64,000 nt of DNA from Pararhodobacter zhoushanensis (lineage in GTDB: Bacteria > Pseudomonadota > Alphaproteobacteria > Rhodobacterales > Rhodobacteraceae): assembly GCF_025949695.1 (NCBI RefSeq), contig NZ_JAPDFL010000001.1, forward strand, positions 2,421,501 to 2,485,500, read 5' to 3'. The position numbers and the translations under genes were made by a program. Of the stretch, positions 18,075 through 28,544 are shown one piece after another (within the stretch, counting starts at the first letter, position 1; every line of letters starts with the position of its first letter). The notes under the pieces were generated by a model that saw only the letters and a program-made list of their open reading frames with translations, was not told where the DNA came from and did not search any database.

Positions 18075-18975
18075 CGGCGGGCGAGGGCGGCTGAGGGGGT
18101 GACGATCCCGCGGGTTGACTGGGCGGCGCTGCGGGCCGGCGATCCGGTGCAGGTGGCCGAGGGTCGGCGCGGGGCCTGCGACGTCGGGTTTCTGACGCGG
18201 GTGAACACACCGATTGACGCCGGGCAGCTGCGCGCGGCGTTGGCGGCGTCTCGGGCGTTCTTTGCGCAGCCTTTGGCGCTGAAGGCCGCGGTGGACATGG
18301 CGCGCACCGGGGCGAGCCGCGGTTGGGGCGGGCCGGGGTCGGAGCAGGTCGATCCGGCGGCAAACCGGGATTACAATGAAGTCTTCGATCTGGGGTTCGC
18401 GGTGGCGGGATCAGCGCTGGCCGTGCCTGCGCCCACTCTGGGGCCGGAGCGGCCTGAGGGCTATTACGCGCGCAGCGCGGGCGCTTTCGCTGCACGGGTT
18501 GGGCGTGATAGCCGGGGCAATTGGTGAAGACCCGCACTGGATTGACGGCGCTTTCGATCAGCCGATGGCGGTGTTGCGGGCCAATTACTATCCGCAGCGG
18601 CCGGGTTGGGCGGGCGAGCAGGATTTCGGCATCGCCGCGCATACCGACCATGGGTGACTGACGCTGCTGGCCACCGACGGTGTGCCCGGGCTGGCGGTGC
18701 AGCGGCGGGATGGCGGCGGGCTGGGTGTGGTGGCCGAGCCGGGCGAATTTGTCCTGTATTTTGGCGAAATGCTGGAGATGGGGTCAGGCGGGCGCATCAG
18801 GGCGACGCCGCACCGGGTTGTCGGCAGCGCCCAGGCGCGCGTTTCCGTGCCGCTGTTCTTCAACCGCAGCCCTGCGGTGAACGTGGCACCCTTGGGAACA
18901 GGCGGCGTGGTGCGGGCGGTCGATCACCTGCCGCGACGGTTCAACGAGACCTACGTGCCTTTGCACAAACGCTGA
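18066..18975 (+). pseudogene. Isopenicillin N synthase-like Fe(II)/2-oxoglutarate oxygenase, interrupted
   Basis: Three pieces of one protein lie in order. The N-terminal piece (IPRVDWAAL, VGFLTRVNTPID, NRDYNEVFDLG) is in one frame. The frame shifts near 18475-18500, after which SLHGLGVIAGAIGEDPHWID and NYYPQRP, then FGIAAHTDHG, continue in another. An in-frame TGA at 18655-18657 then interrupts HTDHG-stop-LTLLATDGVPGLAVQ, where the family normally has Cys. The rest (GEFVLYFGEMLEMGSGGRIRATPHRV, PLFFNRSP) continues to 18975. Fe ligands of the HxD..H set are present in HTDHG and TPHRV. The true start may be the GTG at 18099. One frameshift plus one nonsense codon makes decay the likeliest reading. 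Confidence 0.8.
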
Positions 18976-19011
18976 CCGCGTGCCGTCAGGGCGCTGCCCG
19001 GTCGCCCCGCG

Positions 19012-19779
19012 TCAGGGAGCGGCCGCTGGGGCGACCTCGGGCTGGGGCACGGGTGTGACCTCGGCGCTCTCGGGCGGATAGCCTTGCTCATAGGCGCGGC
19101 AAAGAATCCCGATGCTGAGAACGACCGGCAGAGAGGTGACGATGAACTCGACGAGCGAAAGCGCGAAGGGGATCACCGGCGACGGCCAGTTCTGCTCGTT
19201 CGGCGGCGCAACTTGGTTCAGTGACCAGAAGAGTGCGAGCATTGCCGGCAAGGCGATCAGGGCGAGCTGAAGCAGGACCTTCCACCATGTCTTGCGCGCG
19301 GCGCGCAGGGTCTTGCGCAGCGACATCGGGCGACCCATCGCGGCGGCGGGCAGTTGCGTGCCGAAGACCGACAGGATCAGCCCGCTCCAGGGGATCATTG
19401 CAACAAAGGCCAAGCTGGCGACAGCGTTGCGAAAGTCTGGTGTGTCCCGGGGCGTAAAATCGACAATCAGGGTCACCGGGAGCAGGATGATGACGACAAA
19501 ATAGAGCAGGCTAACGCCCAGAAAGCGCCACAAGTTTGCGATGGTCAAGAGCGGCTTGCCATCGTCGGTTTCCCATGTCCGCGACCAGAAGCGGCGAGGG
19601 CGGAGCAGGAGGACCTGGAACAGAGCGCCGTAAAAGAACAAAAGGGTGATTAACATCGTCGAATTGGAACCGCCATCGGCATTGAGAGACGCCAAGCCGA
19701 CCATCAGCACCGCGAAGAACGCCACAACGGGAAACGAATGGGCGACGGCCCTGACCAGATACGCGAATAACGACGGCAT
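19012..19779 (-). CDS. Multi-pass membrane protein of unknown function
   Basis: The start at 19779 is favoured by GAGGGAAGAG just upstream; the frame also extends to 19803. The 255-residue protein has six likely helices: about residues 9-28, 39-56, 81-106, 117-135, 166-184 and 203-229. A loop with LPAAAMGRPMSLRKTLRAARKTWWK, which looks amphipathic and basic, precedes the fifth helix. The C-terminal tail is Pro/Glu/Ala-rich. I do not recognise a named family. A decayed paralogue follows immediately on the same strand side. Confidence 0.7.
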   Translation of the reverse strand: MPSLFAYLVRAVAHSFPVVAFFAVLMVGLASLNADGGSNSTMLITLLFFYGALFQVLLLRPRRFWSRTWETDDGKPLLTIANLWRFLGVSLLYFVVIILLPVTLIVDFTPRDTPDFRNAVASLAFVAMIPWSGLILSVFGTQLPAAAMGRPMSLRKTLRAARKTWWKVLLQLALIALPAMLALFWSLNQVAPPNEQNWPSPVIPFALSLVEFIVTSLPVVLSIGILCRAYEQGYPPESAEVTPVPQPEVAPAAAP

Positions 19780-19925
19780 GAACGCTCTTCCCTCACTCTG
19801 CACGCTTAGGGTGTAGGCCGGGAGGATGGCTACGTCGTTGTGAAATCACCAAACCCAGGTTTGAGGACACGGATCTGTGATCGATGCGCCACAGGCGGGG
19901 AGGCTGCCGACGTGGTGAGATCTGC

Positions 19926-20660
19926 TCAGGTGGCCGGCGTCTCGCGCAGGAAAGCGCGGGAGAGGATGGCGACTTTCAGGACCCCGATCGGGGCGACGGT
20001 TGCCATTGCCACAGCCGCAACGATCACCATCTGCGCAGACGGGGCGCGGTGGTTGAGCCATGACAGGGCATCGTCGGTGAGCATCGGTTCTGGCCCGAAG
20101 ACGGGGGACGACCACCCAACGGCGGCCAGGAACGCGACGCCAAGTCCGAGCGCAAATACCAGAAGCTGAAACGCACTCCGATGCCATGTCGAGCGCGCAG
20201 CTTTCCGCGCTTCGAGCGGGGAAAAGGGCAGGCCGAGGGCTGCTGCCGGCAGCAGCGAGCCAAAGGCGGCGAGCACGGGCCAGAGCGTCACGACGCAGAC
20301 CATGGCCGTGAGCCCTCGGCGGTCTGAGCGATGGGCCGGATCACGCGGCCGCACAGCGTCGGTCACGGAGAGGGCCGCAAGACAGCCGAGCAGCGCCGCA
20401 ACCAGAAGGAAGCGCAGCAGGCTTGGTCCGGGGCGGGGTGTGCTCTTGTCGCTGGCCTGCGCAAGGCGTCGCCAGTGTCACGGCCCCAGGAGGAGCCGCC
20501 TGTGAACAAGGGAGAGAAAGGCGGCAGCGGGAAGCAAGGTGCCGATGAACGCGGGTGAGAGCAAGGTGATCACGAAAAAGCCCCCGATCAGCGGCAGGCA
20601 GTCGCGGATACTTTGGGCAAGGTAGAGGACGATGTTCTGGTGCGCAGGGGGCGCTTGCTT
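19926..20660 (-). pseudogene. Decayed paralogue of the adjacent membrane protein
   Basis: The C-terminal 146 residues are open (19926-20366) and align with the neighbour: FGSLLPAAALGLPFSPLEARKAARSTW against FGTQLPAAAMGRPMSLRKTLRAARKTW. Further upstream in the same frame, STPRPGPSLLRFLLVAALLG continues the match. In a different frame at about 20480-20640, NIVLYLAQSIRDCLPLIGGF and LLPAAAFLSLVHRRLLLGP match the neighbour's first two helices before a TGA at 20478-20480. No good start codon is visible for that part. I read this as one frameshifted, start-less copy; the 146-residue part could still be expressed on its own. Confidence 0.6.
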
Positions 20661-20746
20661 TCAACTGGGAGGTACTGACCGGGCGCAATCGCGTCAGGGG
20701 GGCGATACGGCGCTTGGGCAACCTCTGCGCCTCTGGCACTTGGGGA

Positions 20747-21439
20747 TCAGCGGAACACGCTCAGGATTTCTTCCAGCGGTTTCTTGGTTTTGGCCACGGC
20801 GGGGACGGTGGCATCCTCGGCCGGATAGCCGACGGGCAGGATCATCACCGGCTTCTCCGAGGCTGGCCGACCGCAAAGATCGTTGAGGAATTTCATCGGG
20901 TTGGGCGTGTGCTCGAGGCACACCAACCCCGCATGGTGCAGGGCGGCGATCAGGAAGCCGGTGGCGATGCCGACGCTTTCGGGGACGTAGTAATTCTTGA
21001 ACCGCGCGCCGCCGGGCCGTTCGCCCCAGCGTTGAGCGAAGATGACGATCAGCCAGGGCGCGTCGGTCAGATGGGGTTTGGAGGCGCCGGTGCCGATCGG
21101 CTCCAGCGCGGCCAGCCATTCATCGCCCGCGCCGCCGGCGTAAAAGGCGCGCTCTTCATCCTCGGCGGCGGCACGGATGCGGGCTTTCAACGCCGGATCG
21201 GCGATGGCGACGAAATGCCAGGGCTGGTGGTTGGCCCCTGAGGGCGCGGTGCCCGCGGCGGCGATGCAGGCTGCGATGACGGGTTCGGGGACCGGGCGGG
21301 CGCTGTAGTCGCGCACCGAGTGGCGCTTGCGCAGGTAGGTGAGAAAAGCCTGCGCCTGAGTCAGGGCGAGCGCGTCCGTGGTCTGGACGCGGTCAGGCAG
21401 CGGGACGGGCTGGTACTGGGGCTTTGCGCTGTCGGACAT
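20747..21439 (-). CDS. Nitroreductase family protein
   Basis: The start at 21439 has AGGAGG five bases upstream, which also excludes the GTG at 21445. The 230-residue flavoprotein shows the N-terminal FMN-binding RKRHSVRDYS motif, APSGANHQPWHFV, and a C-terminal GYPAEDATVPAVAKTKKPLEEI. The region with VPESVGIATGFLIAALHHAGLVCLEHTPNP resembles the iodotyrosine deiodinase/BluB-like branch more than NfsB. It presumably reduces nitroaromatic, quinone or halogenated substrates with NAD(P)H; the substrate is unknown. Confidence 0.88.
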   Translation of the reverse strand: MSDSAKPQYQPVPLPDRVQTTDALALTQAQAFLTYLRKRHSVRDYSARPVPEPVIAACIAAAGTAPSGANHQPWHFVAIADPALKARIRAAAEDEERAFYAGGAGDEWLAALEPIGTGASKPHLTDAPWLIVIFAQRWGERPGGARFKNYYVPESVGIATGFLIAALHHAGLVCLEHTPNPMKFLNDLCGRPASEKPVMILPVGYPAEDATVPAVAKTKKPLEEILSVFR

Positions 21440-21704
21440 GGGCACCTCCTGAGACCCCTTGCGTAGCAGCGCGGTGCAGGGTGGTCCAGCGGTGTCATCT
21501 TAACCTTCGGGCAAGGGTTTCATGCGCAGACTGGGGCAGGGAATCCGGATCCTGTCTATGCCACACAGGAAGAGAGGTCGCTTGGAAACAAACGCATAAG
21601 GTGCCGGTCGGCACCGTACCCGTGGCTGTGGATTGACGCGCGGGGTGGTGGGCGGTAGGGGTCCATCTCGCACACCCATCCGCCCGGTCGGGGATCCGAT
21701 ACCC

Positions 21705-22757
21705 ATGCCCACCCCCTTGCTCCTGATCCTGACAGCCGCCGGTTTTGGCGCCTCGCCGCTGTTGATCGCGCTTGCCGTCGCCTATTTCCCGCCCTGGACC
21801 CTGGCGGCGCTGCGCTCGGCCTTCGCGCTGCCGTTGCTGCTGATCGCGGCCGGTTTCTTTGGCAGCGGGCTGCGCCTGTCGCGGCATGATCTGCTGACCG
21901 CCCTGGTCGGCGGTGTGCTGGTGGTGTCGATCCCCTTCGTGAGCATGGCGGCGGGCATGCAGTATATTCCCACCGGCATGGGCGGCATGCTCTATGCCAC
22001 GATGCCGCTGTTCACATTGGCGCTGGCAGCATTTTTTCTGGCCGATGAGCCCGCGACGCTGGAGCAGGAAATCCGTATCGGCATCGGTATGGTTGGTGTT
22101 GTGCTGATCTCGATCCCGGCGATCCTGTCAGGCGGTCTGGCCGAGGCGGGTCTGGGCACGCTGCTGACGCTGATCTCGCCGCTGAGCTACGCGGCGGGCA
22201 ACGTGTGGTTCCGTCGGCGTGAAAAGATGTCGCCGATGGTCCTGTCGGCGGGAATGTTCGCGGTGGGTGTGGTGACGGTCTGGCCGGTGGCGCTGCTGGT
22301 CGACGGGGCGGTGCAGGTCACGCCCTCGCCCTATGTTCTGTTGGTGCTGCTGGCACTCGTCGTTCTGGCGACGGTCGCGCCAAACCTGCTGAATTACGCG
22401 CTGGTGCGCCGCGCTGGTGCGAACCGGGCGGCCCTGGCGATGTTCCTGATGCCGGCGTTCAGCGTGATCTTCGGGATGATATTTCTGGGCGAACGGCTGC
22501 CGGTTCTCGCTTTTGGCGGTCTGGCGCTGGTGATCGCTGCATCGACTGCGCCGGTGCCGGGCTTTGTCCGCCGTCTTGCCAGAAAGCGCCGGTCAGCGGG
22601 CAACGGGTCACGGGGCGGCGGGCGGGGGCGCGGCCGCGGTCGTGGCCGGGGCCAGCGCGTCGGAGGTGTGCCGTTGTCGCCGGAAGAACGCGCGGAATTT
22701 CAGGCGCGGCGCGAGGCGCGGCAGGCCGCGCGCGCGCTGGCCCCGGTTGACGAGTGA
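21705..22757 (+). CDS. DMT/EamA family transporter with an RGG-rich tail
   Basis: The start at 21705 gives 350 residues. Two EamA repeats provide about ten helices (residues 1-285), with GMQYIPTGMGGMLYATMPLFTLALAA at the end of the first repeat and NRAALAMFLMPAFSVIFGMIFLGE in the second. These proteins export or exchange amino acids, nucleobases or other metabolites. After the last helix there is an unusual basic tail of about 60 residues, with GSRGGGRGRGRGRGRG followed by an Arg/Glu-rich helix (SPEERAEFQARREARQAAR). Its stop codon directly abuts the convergent ureG stop. Confidence 0.85.
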   Translation: MPTPLLLILTAAGFGASPLLIALAVAYFPPWTLAALRSAFALPLLLIAAGFFGSGLRLSRHDLLTALVGGVLVVSIPFVSMAAGMQYIPTGMGGMLYATMPLFTLALAAFFLADEPATLEQEIRIGIGMVGVVLISIPAILSGGLAEAGLGTLLTLISPLSYAAGNVWFRRREKMSPMVLSAGMFAVGVVTVWPVALLVDGAVQVTPSPYVLLVLLALVVLATVAPNLLNYALVRRAGANRAALAMFLMPAFSVIFGMIFLGERLPVLAFGGLALVIAASTAPVPGFVRRLARKRRSAGNGSRGGGRGRGRGRGRGQRVGGVPLSPEERAEFQARREARQAARALAPVDE

Positions 22758-23375
22758 TCAGCGCAGCCGCAGCCCGCCTTCACGCTCCAGGAAGGCGATC
22801 ACCGCCTCGATGCCGACCCCGTTGCGCACCTGCGCCATGACATAGGGCCGCTGGCCGCGCGCGCGGTGGGTGTCGGCCTCAAGCTGCGCGAGATCGACGC
22901 CAACGTAGGGCGCCAGATCGGTCTTGTTGACCACCAGCAGGTCGGATTTTGTCAGGCCGGGGCCGCGCTTGCGCGGAATGTCCTGCCCGGCGGCGGTGTC
23001 GATGACATAGATCGACAGATCCGCCAACTCGGGCGAAAACGTCGCCGCCAGATTGTCGCCACCGCTCTCGATCAGGATCAGGTCCAGACCGGGGATCTCA
23101 AGGCTCAGTTCAGCCACGGCGGCCAGATTGATCGACGCATCCTCGCGGATCGCGGTGTGCGGGCAGCCGCCGGTTTCTACGCCCTTGATGCGCGCCTCGG
23201 GCAGGACCTGTGCGCGGACCAGATAATCGGCGTCCTCGCGCGTGTAGATGTCGTTGGTGATCACCGCCATCGAGCAGCGGCTGGCCAGCGCACGGGCCAG
23301 TTGCTCGGTCAGCGAGGTCTTGCCGCAGCCGACGGGGCCGCCGATTCCCACCCGGAGGGGGCCATTCATGCTCAT
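22758..23375 (-). CDS. ureG: Urease accessory GTPase UreG
   Basis: The 205-residue SIMIBI-class GTPase powers nickel insertion into urease. It has the P-loop [10 protein letters not shown], the nickel/zinc CPH motif in [24 protein letters not shown], and [12 protein letters not shown] for guanine recognition. The ATG at 23375 overlaps the ureF stop by 4 bases (ATGA); a second ATG lies at 23369. It is the last gene of the ureE-yrhK-ureF-ureG unit. Confidence 0.98.
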   Translation of the reverse strand: MSMNGPLRVGIGGPVGCGKTSLTEQLARALASRCSMAVITNDIYTREDADYLVRAQVLPEARIKGVETGGCPHTAIREDASINLAAVAELSLEIPGLDLILIESGGDNLAATFSPELADLSIYVIDTAAGQDIPRKRGPGLTKSDLLVVNKTDLAPYVGVDLAQLEADTHRARGQRPYVMAQVRNGVGIEAVIAFLEREGGLRLR

Positions 23376-24010
23376 GTCCGAAAGATCCTGACGTCTTGGG
23401 TTTCGTGTTCAAAGGCGGCAAGGTCGGCAGCCAGCGCCGCCCCGCCGAGGTCATCAAGCGTCGCCGTTGCCGCACTGGCCGCAAGACTGCCCAGCACCGG
23501 TGCCAGATTGGCCAGAACCGTTTGTCCTGCAGTCTGGCCCAGCGGCACATGGCGTACAGCGATGGTGGTCAGGTTGCCTGCAAATCCTTGCAAGAACAAG
23601 GCGATAACCGTAGCGGGCGGCAAGGAAAGCGCCTGCGCCGCCTCACCCAGCGCGATCGGGAGCGCACGCGGGGGCAGGCTGCGACCGGTGATGCCCGCAA
23701 CGGTCCGGGCAAGGGCGGTGCCCTGATCCAGCGTTTCACGCAGACGCTCGGCCGATGGCGCGAGGGCGCGGGCCAGAGCGTCGAGCGCATCAAGGTCTGT
23801 CCCGGGCCTGAGCGCCTGCGCCAGTAACACCGCGTCCTGCCACCCCGCGCCATACAGCAAGATGCCGGTAAGCCAGTCTTCAAGTGTGGCGGCGTCGTGG
23901 ATCGTGCCGTCGGCGACCACCCGTTCAAGCCCATGGGAATAGGCAAAAGCCCCTGTCGGAAAGGCGGGGGAAAGCCATTGCATCAGGGTCAGCAGATCGG
24001 TGTCAGCCAT
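23372..24010 (-). CDS. ureF: Urease accessory protein UreF
   Basis: The 212-residue helical protein acts as GTPase modulator and bridge between UreG and the UreD-urease complex. Landmarks are [21 protein letters not shown] near the N-terminus and [19 protein letters not shown] in the C-terminal half. It overlaps the yrhK-like gene by 8 bases at its start and ureG by 4 bases at its end. Confidence 0.95.
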   Translation of the reverse strand: MADTDLLTLMQWLSPAFPTGAFAYSHGLERVVADGTIHDAATLEDWLTGILLYGAGWQDAVLLAQALRPGTDLDALDALARALAPSAERLRETLDQGTALARTVAGITGRSLPPRALPIALGEAAQALSLPPATVIALFLQGFAGNLTTIAVRHVPLGQTAGQTVLANLAPVLGSLAASAATATLDDLGGAALAADLAAFEHETQDVRIFRT

Positions 24011-24284
24011 CGAGCCGTTTGGCGACCTCGTTCACGTTCCCCAGCGCCACCAGCCGGACCTCGCGCGTCAGGCGCAGGGTAGGTTTCAGGCCGAAGAATA
24101 CCGATCCGAGGATGAACAGCAAGGTGCCGGTTTGCGTGGTGTCGGGGCTGAGAAACAGGATCGATCCGACAATGAACAACCCCGCGGCCAGGAAATCAAC
24201 CAATGTATAGGCGATCTCATAGGCGGCCCAAAGGCGCTCGTGCTCTGGCGAGAGGCTGCGGTTGGCGGGGTGGAACAGCGTCAT
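24003..24284 (-). CDS. YrhK-like two-helix membrane protein inside the urease accessory operon
   Basis: The 93-residue protein has two membrane helices in the middle (about residues 28-46 and 53-70) within a YrhK-type domain: YEIAYTLVDFLAAGLFIVGS, then GTLLFILGSVFFGLKPTLRLTREV. Start and stop overlap ureE and ureF by 4 and 8 bases, so it is translationally part of the operon. YrhK proteins have no established function; its place between ureE and ureF suggests a link to nickel or urea handling at the membrane. Confidence 0.8.
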   Translation of the reverse strand: MTLFHPANRSLSPEHERLWAAYEIAYTLVDFLAAGLFIVGSILFLSPDTTQTGTLLFILGSVFFGLKPTLRLTREVRLVALGNVNEVAKRLDG

Positions 24285-24832
24285 TCAGCGGCATCTTCCG
24301 CATGCGGGTGATGATGTCCATGGTCATCATGTCCATGATGATGGTGTCCATGGGTATGATCGCCATGCGTATGGTGCGCTGCCGGACCATGGTCATGGCC
24401 CATCGTGCGACCTGTGCCATAGGCCCCGGATTCGGGTGCGAAGGGGCGCGAGGCCCGGGTGATTTGCGCGCCAAGACCGGTAAGCATTTTCTCCAGCACA
24501 TGGTCTTCGCGGATCAGCAGATGATCGTGGTGAATTTCGCAGGGTGTATGCCGGTTGCCGATGTGCCAGCACAGGCGCGCCAGCGGCCCGGTGATCACAA
24601 GGACTGACTCTTCGGCGGCGACGATCTGAATGTTACGTCCGTCTTCCAGTTCAAACCCCCAGAAGGGGTCGAGATTGGTGACGGTGGGCAGGTCGACCAG
24701 AAAGCTGTCGCCCTGCACCGTTGTCAGCCGTTTGCGGCGGATCAGGCGGGCGTCATAGTCCAGCACCACGATGTCATGGGCCTGCGCAGGTTGTTGGGTC
24801 AGCAGTCGGGCGGCGGGGGGCAGGTCAGTCAT
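24281..24832 (-). CDS. ureE: Urease nickel metallochaperone UreE
   Basis: The 183-residue protein delivers nickel to UreG. The N-terminal half includes LTTVQGDSFLVDLP and the C-terminal metal-binding domain has CWHIGNRHTPCEIHHDHLLIREDHVLEKML. The last 35 or so residues are extremely His-rich (repeated HGH, HHHH and HDDHGHHHPH), a nickel-storage tail as in Klebsiella UreE. It begins the second urease transcription unit, right beside a perfect palindrome at 24845-24861. Confidence 0.97.
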   Translation of the reverse strand: MTDLPPAARLLTQQPAQAHDIVVLDYDARLIRRKRLTTVQGDSFLVDLPTVTNLDPFWGFELEDGRNIQIVAAEESVLVITGPLARLCWHIGNRHTPCEIHHDHLLIREDHVLEKMLTGLGAQITRASRPFAPESGAYGTGRTMGHDHGPAAHHTHGDHTHGHHHHGHDDHGHHHPHAEDAAE

Positions 24833-24844
24833 CAGGGAATCCTC

Positions 24845-24861
24845 GTAAACGGTCCGTTTAC
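24845..24861. promoter_or_regulatory. Perfect 17-bp palindrome GTAAACGGTCCGTTTAC
   Basis: GTAAACG and CGTTTAC flank a 3-base centre. It lies 12 bases upstream of the ureE start and 42 bases upstream of the divergent gene at 24904. Its size and odd-centred symmetry fit a dimeric repressor operator, for example of the TetR class, but no such regulator is encoded in the window. Confidence 0.6.
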
Positions 24862-24903
24862 CCTCGCAGGGCTAGAGTGCAGGTGCAAGCAAGGGAGGCG
24901 TCC

Positions 24904-25218
24904 ATGCGCAGCGAGTCGCAGGCTGATGAACTGACCAGGGTCCGCGAAAGGATCACCGCGCTGCGGTCGCGTGAACGCGATCTGTGTGCGGCTTTGATCG
25001 CCGGCAGTGAGGACGCGCGACTGGGACAATGGAGCCGGGTCGAGGTGGTGGAGCGACGCGTGCGGATTTTTGACCACAATCTGTTGCCGCAGGTGCTGCG
25101 TGAAGACCCGCTGTTCTGGCGCGAACGGGTGCTGACCGAAGTGCGCTGCGACCGGCTGGGCGCGGGTCTGATGGGGGCCGATGACGCCGCGTTGATAGGG
25201 ATGTCCCTTTTGAATTGA
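24904..25218 (+). CDS. Hypothetical 104-residue soluble protein divergent from ureE
   Basis: The ATG at 24904 follows AAGGGAGG. The protein is charged and helical: QADELTRVRERITALRSRERDLCAALIAG, then VVERRVRIFDHNLLPQVLREDPLFWRERV. I do not recognise a family. It shares the ureE promoter region and could be controlled by the same palindrome. Confidence 0.65.
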   Translation: MRSESQADELTRVRERITALRSRERDLCAALIAGSEDARLGQWSRVEVVERRVRIFDHNLLPQVLREDPLFWRERVLTEVRCDRLGAGLMGADDAALIGMSLLN

Positions 25219-25482
25219 AGGGGTTGGCGCGTCCAAGCGGCGCGTTGGACAGGCGGGTTGCCAAAGCTGTAACCGGCAAGGCATGTCCGGGTGCCCGAAG
25301 GCGCGCGGGCTTGGTGCAGGAATGCTGTGCCGTTTGGCGTGCACAAAGTGCGGGCCAGACACCAGCGGCGGGCGCGCCCGAAGGCGACGCCGTCCGCGCC
25401 AGGGCGTGGGTGCATGCGGGACGCGACTGTGCCGGTGCGCTCAGCGCGCGGTCCCGCAGAAGCGGGGCCGCCTGCGCGGCGG

Positions 25483-25704
25483 TCAGAAGCCGATGCGGTC
25501 GCGGAAAACGTGGTGCACGATACGGTCGCGGCTGGTGCCGAGTTCGGCCAGTTGCGCGTCGGTCATCATTTGCAGACGCTCAATCTCATCCCGGCGCGAG
25601 CGGGCTTCAAGATAGGCGTTGAAGCCCTGGCCGAGCGTGGCGAAAAAGGCGTCGATCTGGGCGCGGATGCGCGGGGTGAAGTCGGTGGCGGAAATGAAAG
25701 CCAT
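25483..25704 (-). CDS. DUF1127 small protein
   Basis: This 73-residue protein ends in the DUF1127 motif: RRDEIERLQMMTDAQLAELG followed by TSRDRI. Members are small Arg-rich proteins of alphaproteobacteria, some of which bind RNA and affect phosphate or RNA metabolism. It stands alone between the two urease transcription units, about 260 bases from the preceding gene; that upstream gap contains no recognisable feature. Confidence 0.85.
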   Translation of the reverse strand: MAFISATDFTPRIRAQIDAFFATLGQGFNAYLEARSRRDEIERLQMMTDAQLAELGTSRDRIVHHVFRDRIGF

Positions 25705-25958
25705 TTGAAAACCTCGTTTGCAGAGTTCTCTCCCTTGGGTTCAAAATAGGACACCGGGGCTGACATAACCACTGCTGGTTCGGCATGCGTGCTTTGCGGG
25801 TGCAGCATGGCTCATGCCGGGGGCGTGATGGCGAAGGCCGGCGTGATTGCAGAGGAAAATGGCGGCATTCGTGCTTGACGCCTGCCTGAAGACGACGTTT
25901 TCCCGTGTGAAGGCGCTTAGTTTGCCGCGATGCAGCGTAAGGCTGGCGGGATGGTGGG
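25705..25958. other. Non-coding stretch between the DUF1127 gene and ureC
   Basis: No convincing reading frame, repeat or RNA gene was seen. It should contain the promoter of the DUF1127 gene near 25705-25770. Confidence 0.5.
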
Positions 25959-25997
25959 AAAAGCAAAGGGCGGCACGGGCATTGCCCCGCACCGCCC
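25959..25997 (-). terminator. Rho-independent terminator of the ureC operon
   Basis: On the minus strand, GGGCGGTGCGGG pairs with CCCGTGCCGCCC (12 bp with two G-T pairs) around the loop GCAATG, followed by TTTGCTTTT. It starts 23 bases after the ureC stop, so the structural operon ends here and ureEFG needs its own promoter. Confidence 0.85.
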
Positions 25998-26019
25998 TCA
26001 GTCAACGTCAGGCTTGCGC

Positions 26020-27729
<1,710 letters not shown>

Positions 27730-27740
27730 GAAGGCTCCTT

Positions 27741-28235
27741 TCAGACGACCCAGAGGCCGTGCGATGTGTGCCAGTCCTCGATCGAGGTGTCGGGATAGCG
27801 GGGAAATTCAGCGTCTTGCGGCCCGGCGTTGACCGGCACCCAGTCGGGTTTGGCGTCGAGCATCAGGTGGGTCAGCGCGGGCGCGGGCGGCAGCGGCGTG
27901 TCGAGCGCGCTGGCGAGCGGGTGGATGAGGTCCGGCCAGGTGGGATCATAGAGCCACAGGTGGCTGCCGCAGCGCGAACAGAAATGACGCTCGGCGGTCG
28001 AGTGGCGGGTTTCACCGTCTTCGGTGATGGTGGCGCGGTAAATTGCCAATGTCTCGCGGTTCTCGACCACCAGACTGTCGGCGCGGGCGGCGAGGTTGAT
28101 CGCATAACCCCCGCCGCCGGTGGTTTTGCGGCACACCGAGCAATAGCACAGCTGGTAGGGCACCGGCGTGTGGCTGGTGACGCGAAAGCGCACGGCCCCG
28201 CAGTGACAACTGCCTGAGAGGGGGAGGCCGCTCAT
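27741..28235 (-). CDS. GFA-domain zinc protein inserted in the urease operon
   Basis: The 164-residue protein is of the glutathione-dependent formaldehyde-activating enzyme (GFA/CENP-V) family. The zinc ligands are in [22 protein letters not shown] and [11 protein letters not shown]. Most GFA-domain proteins have no proven formaldehyde role. It lies between a small protein and ureC with gaps of 3 and 11 bases, so it is co-transcribed with urease, but the functional link is unclear. Confidence 0.88.
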   Translation of the reverse strand: MSGLPLSGSCHCGAVRFRVTSHTPVPYQLCYCSVCRKTTGGGGYAINLAARADSLVVENRETLAIYRATITEDGETRHSTAERHFCSRCGSHLWLYDPTWPDLIHPLASALDTPLPPAPALTHLMLDAKPDWVPVNAGPQDAEFPRYPDTSIEDWHTSHGLWVV

Positions 28236-28238
28236 CGC

Positions 28239-28544
28239 TCAACCCGGTCCGCGTCGCGACAGGCTGCGGGCGTTCGAGCGGGTGCGCGTGGCGTAGGGTT
28301 TGAGCGCTGCGGCGGCCACGGCGAGCGGCGGTTTGGATCGGGTGAGGGCGGTGTGAATGGCGGCGCTGGATTCGGTGAAGGCGGCCATTTTCTCGGACAC
28401 CATGCGCGCGGTCTCACCGTCGCGCAGGTTCCAGCCGCCCATCATGCCCAGCGTGCGCATCGCCACGACCTGCTGCGCCTGCATCAGCATGGTGCCGGTT
28501 TGCAGGGCAAGGCGCAGGGCGTCAAACGCGAAGGCGGCCATCAC
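28239..28544 (-). CDS. Small conserved protein in the urease operon (phasin-like helix)
   Basis: The 101-residue product is mostly helical: [27 protein letters not shown], then [27 protein letters not shown], with a basic Arg/Ser tail. The start overlaps the ureB stop by 4 bases. Similar small proteins occur in Rhodobacterales with uninformative names; the helical pattern resembles phasins. No function can be assigned. Confidence 0.7.
   Translation of the reverse strand: MMAAFAFDALRLALQTGTMLMQAQQVVAMRTLGMMGGWNLRDGETARMVSEKMAAFTESSAAIHTALTRSKPPLAVAAAALKPYATRTRSNARSLSRRGPG

Noticed and set aside
21604..21619. GGTGCC-GGTC-GGCACC hairpin upstream of the DMT gene
   Set aside because: Only a 6-bp stem in GC-rich DNA with no T-tract and no conserved context; not convincing as a regulator.
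24281..24400. Short ATGATG/CATCAT repeats suggesting a tandem repeat array
   Set aside because: They are explained by the His-rich C-terminal tail of UreE.
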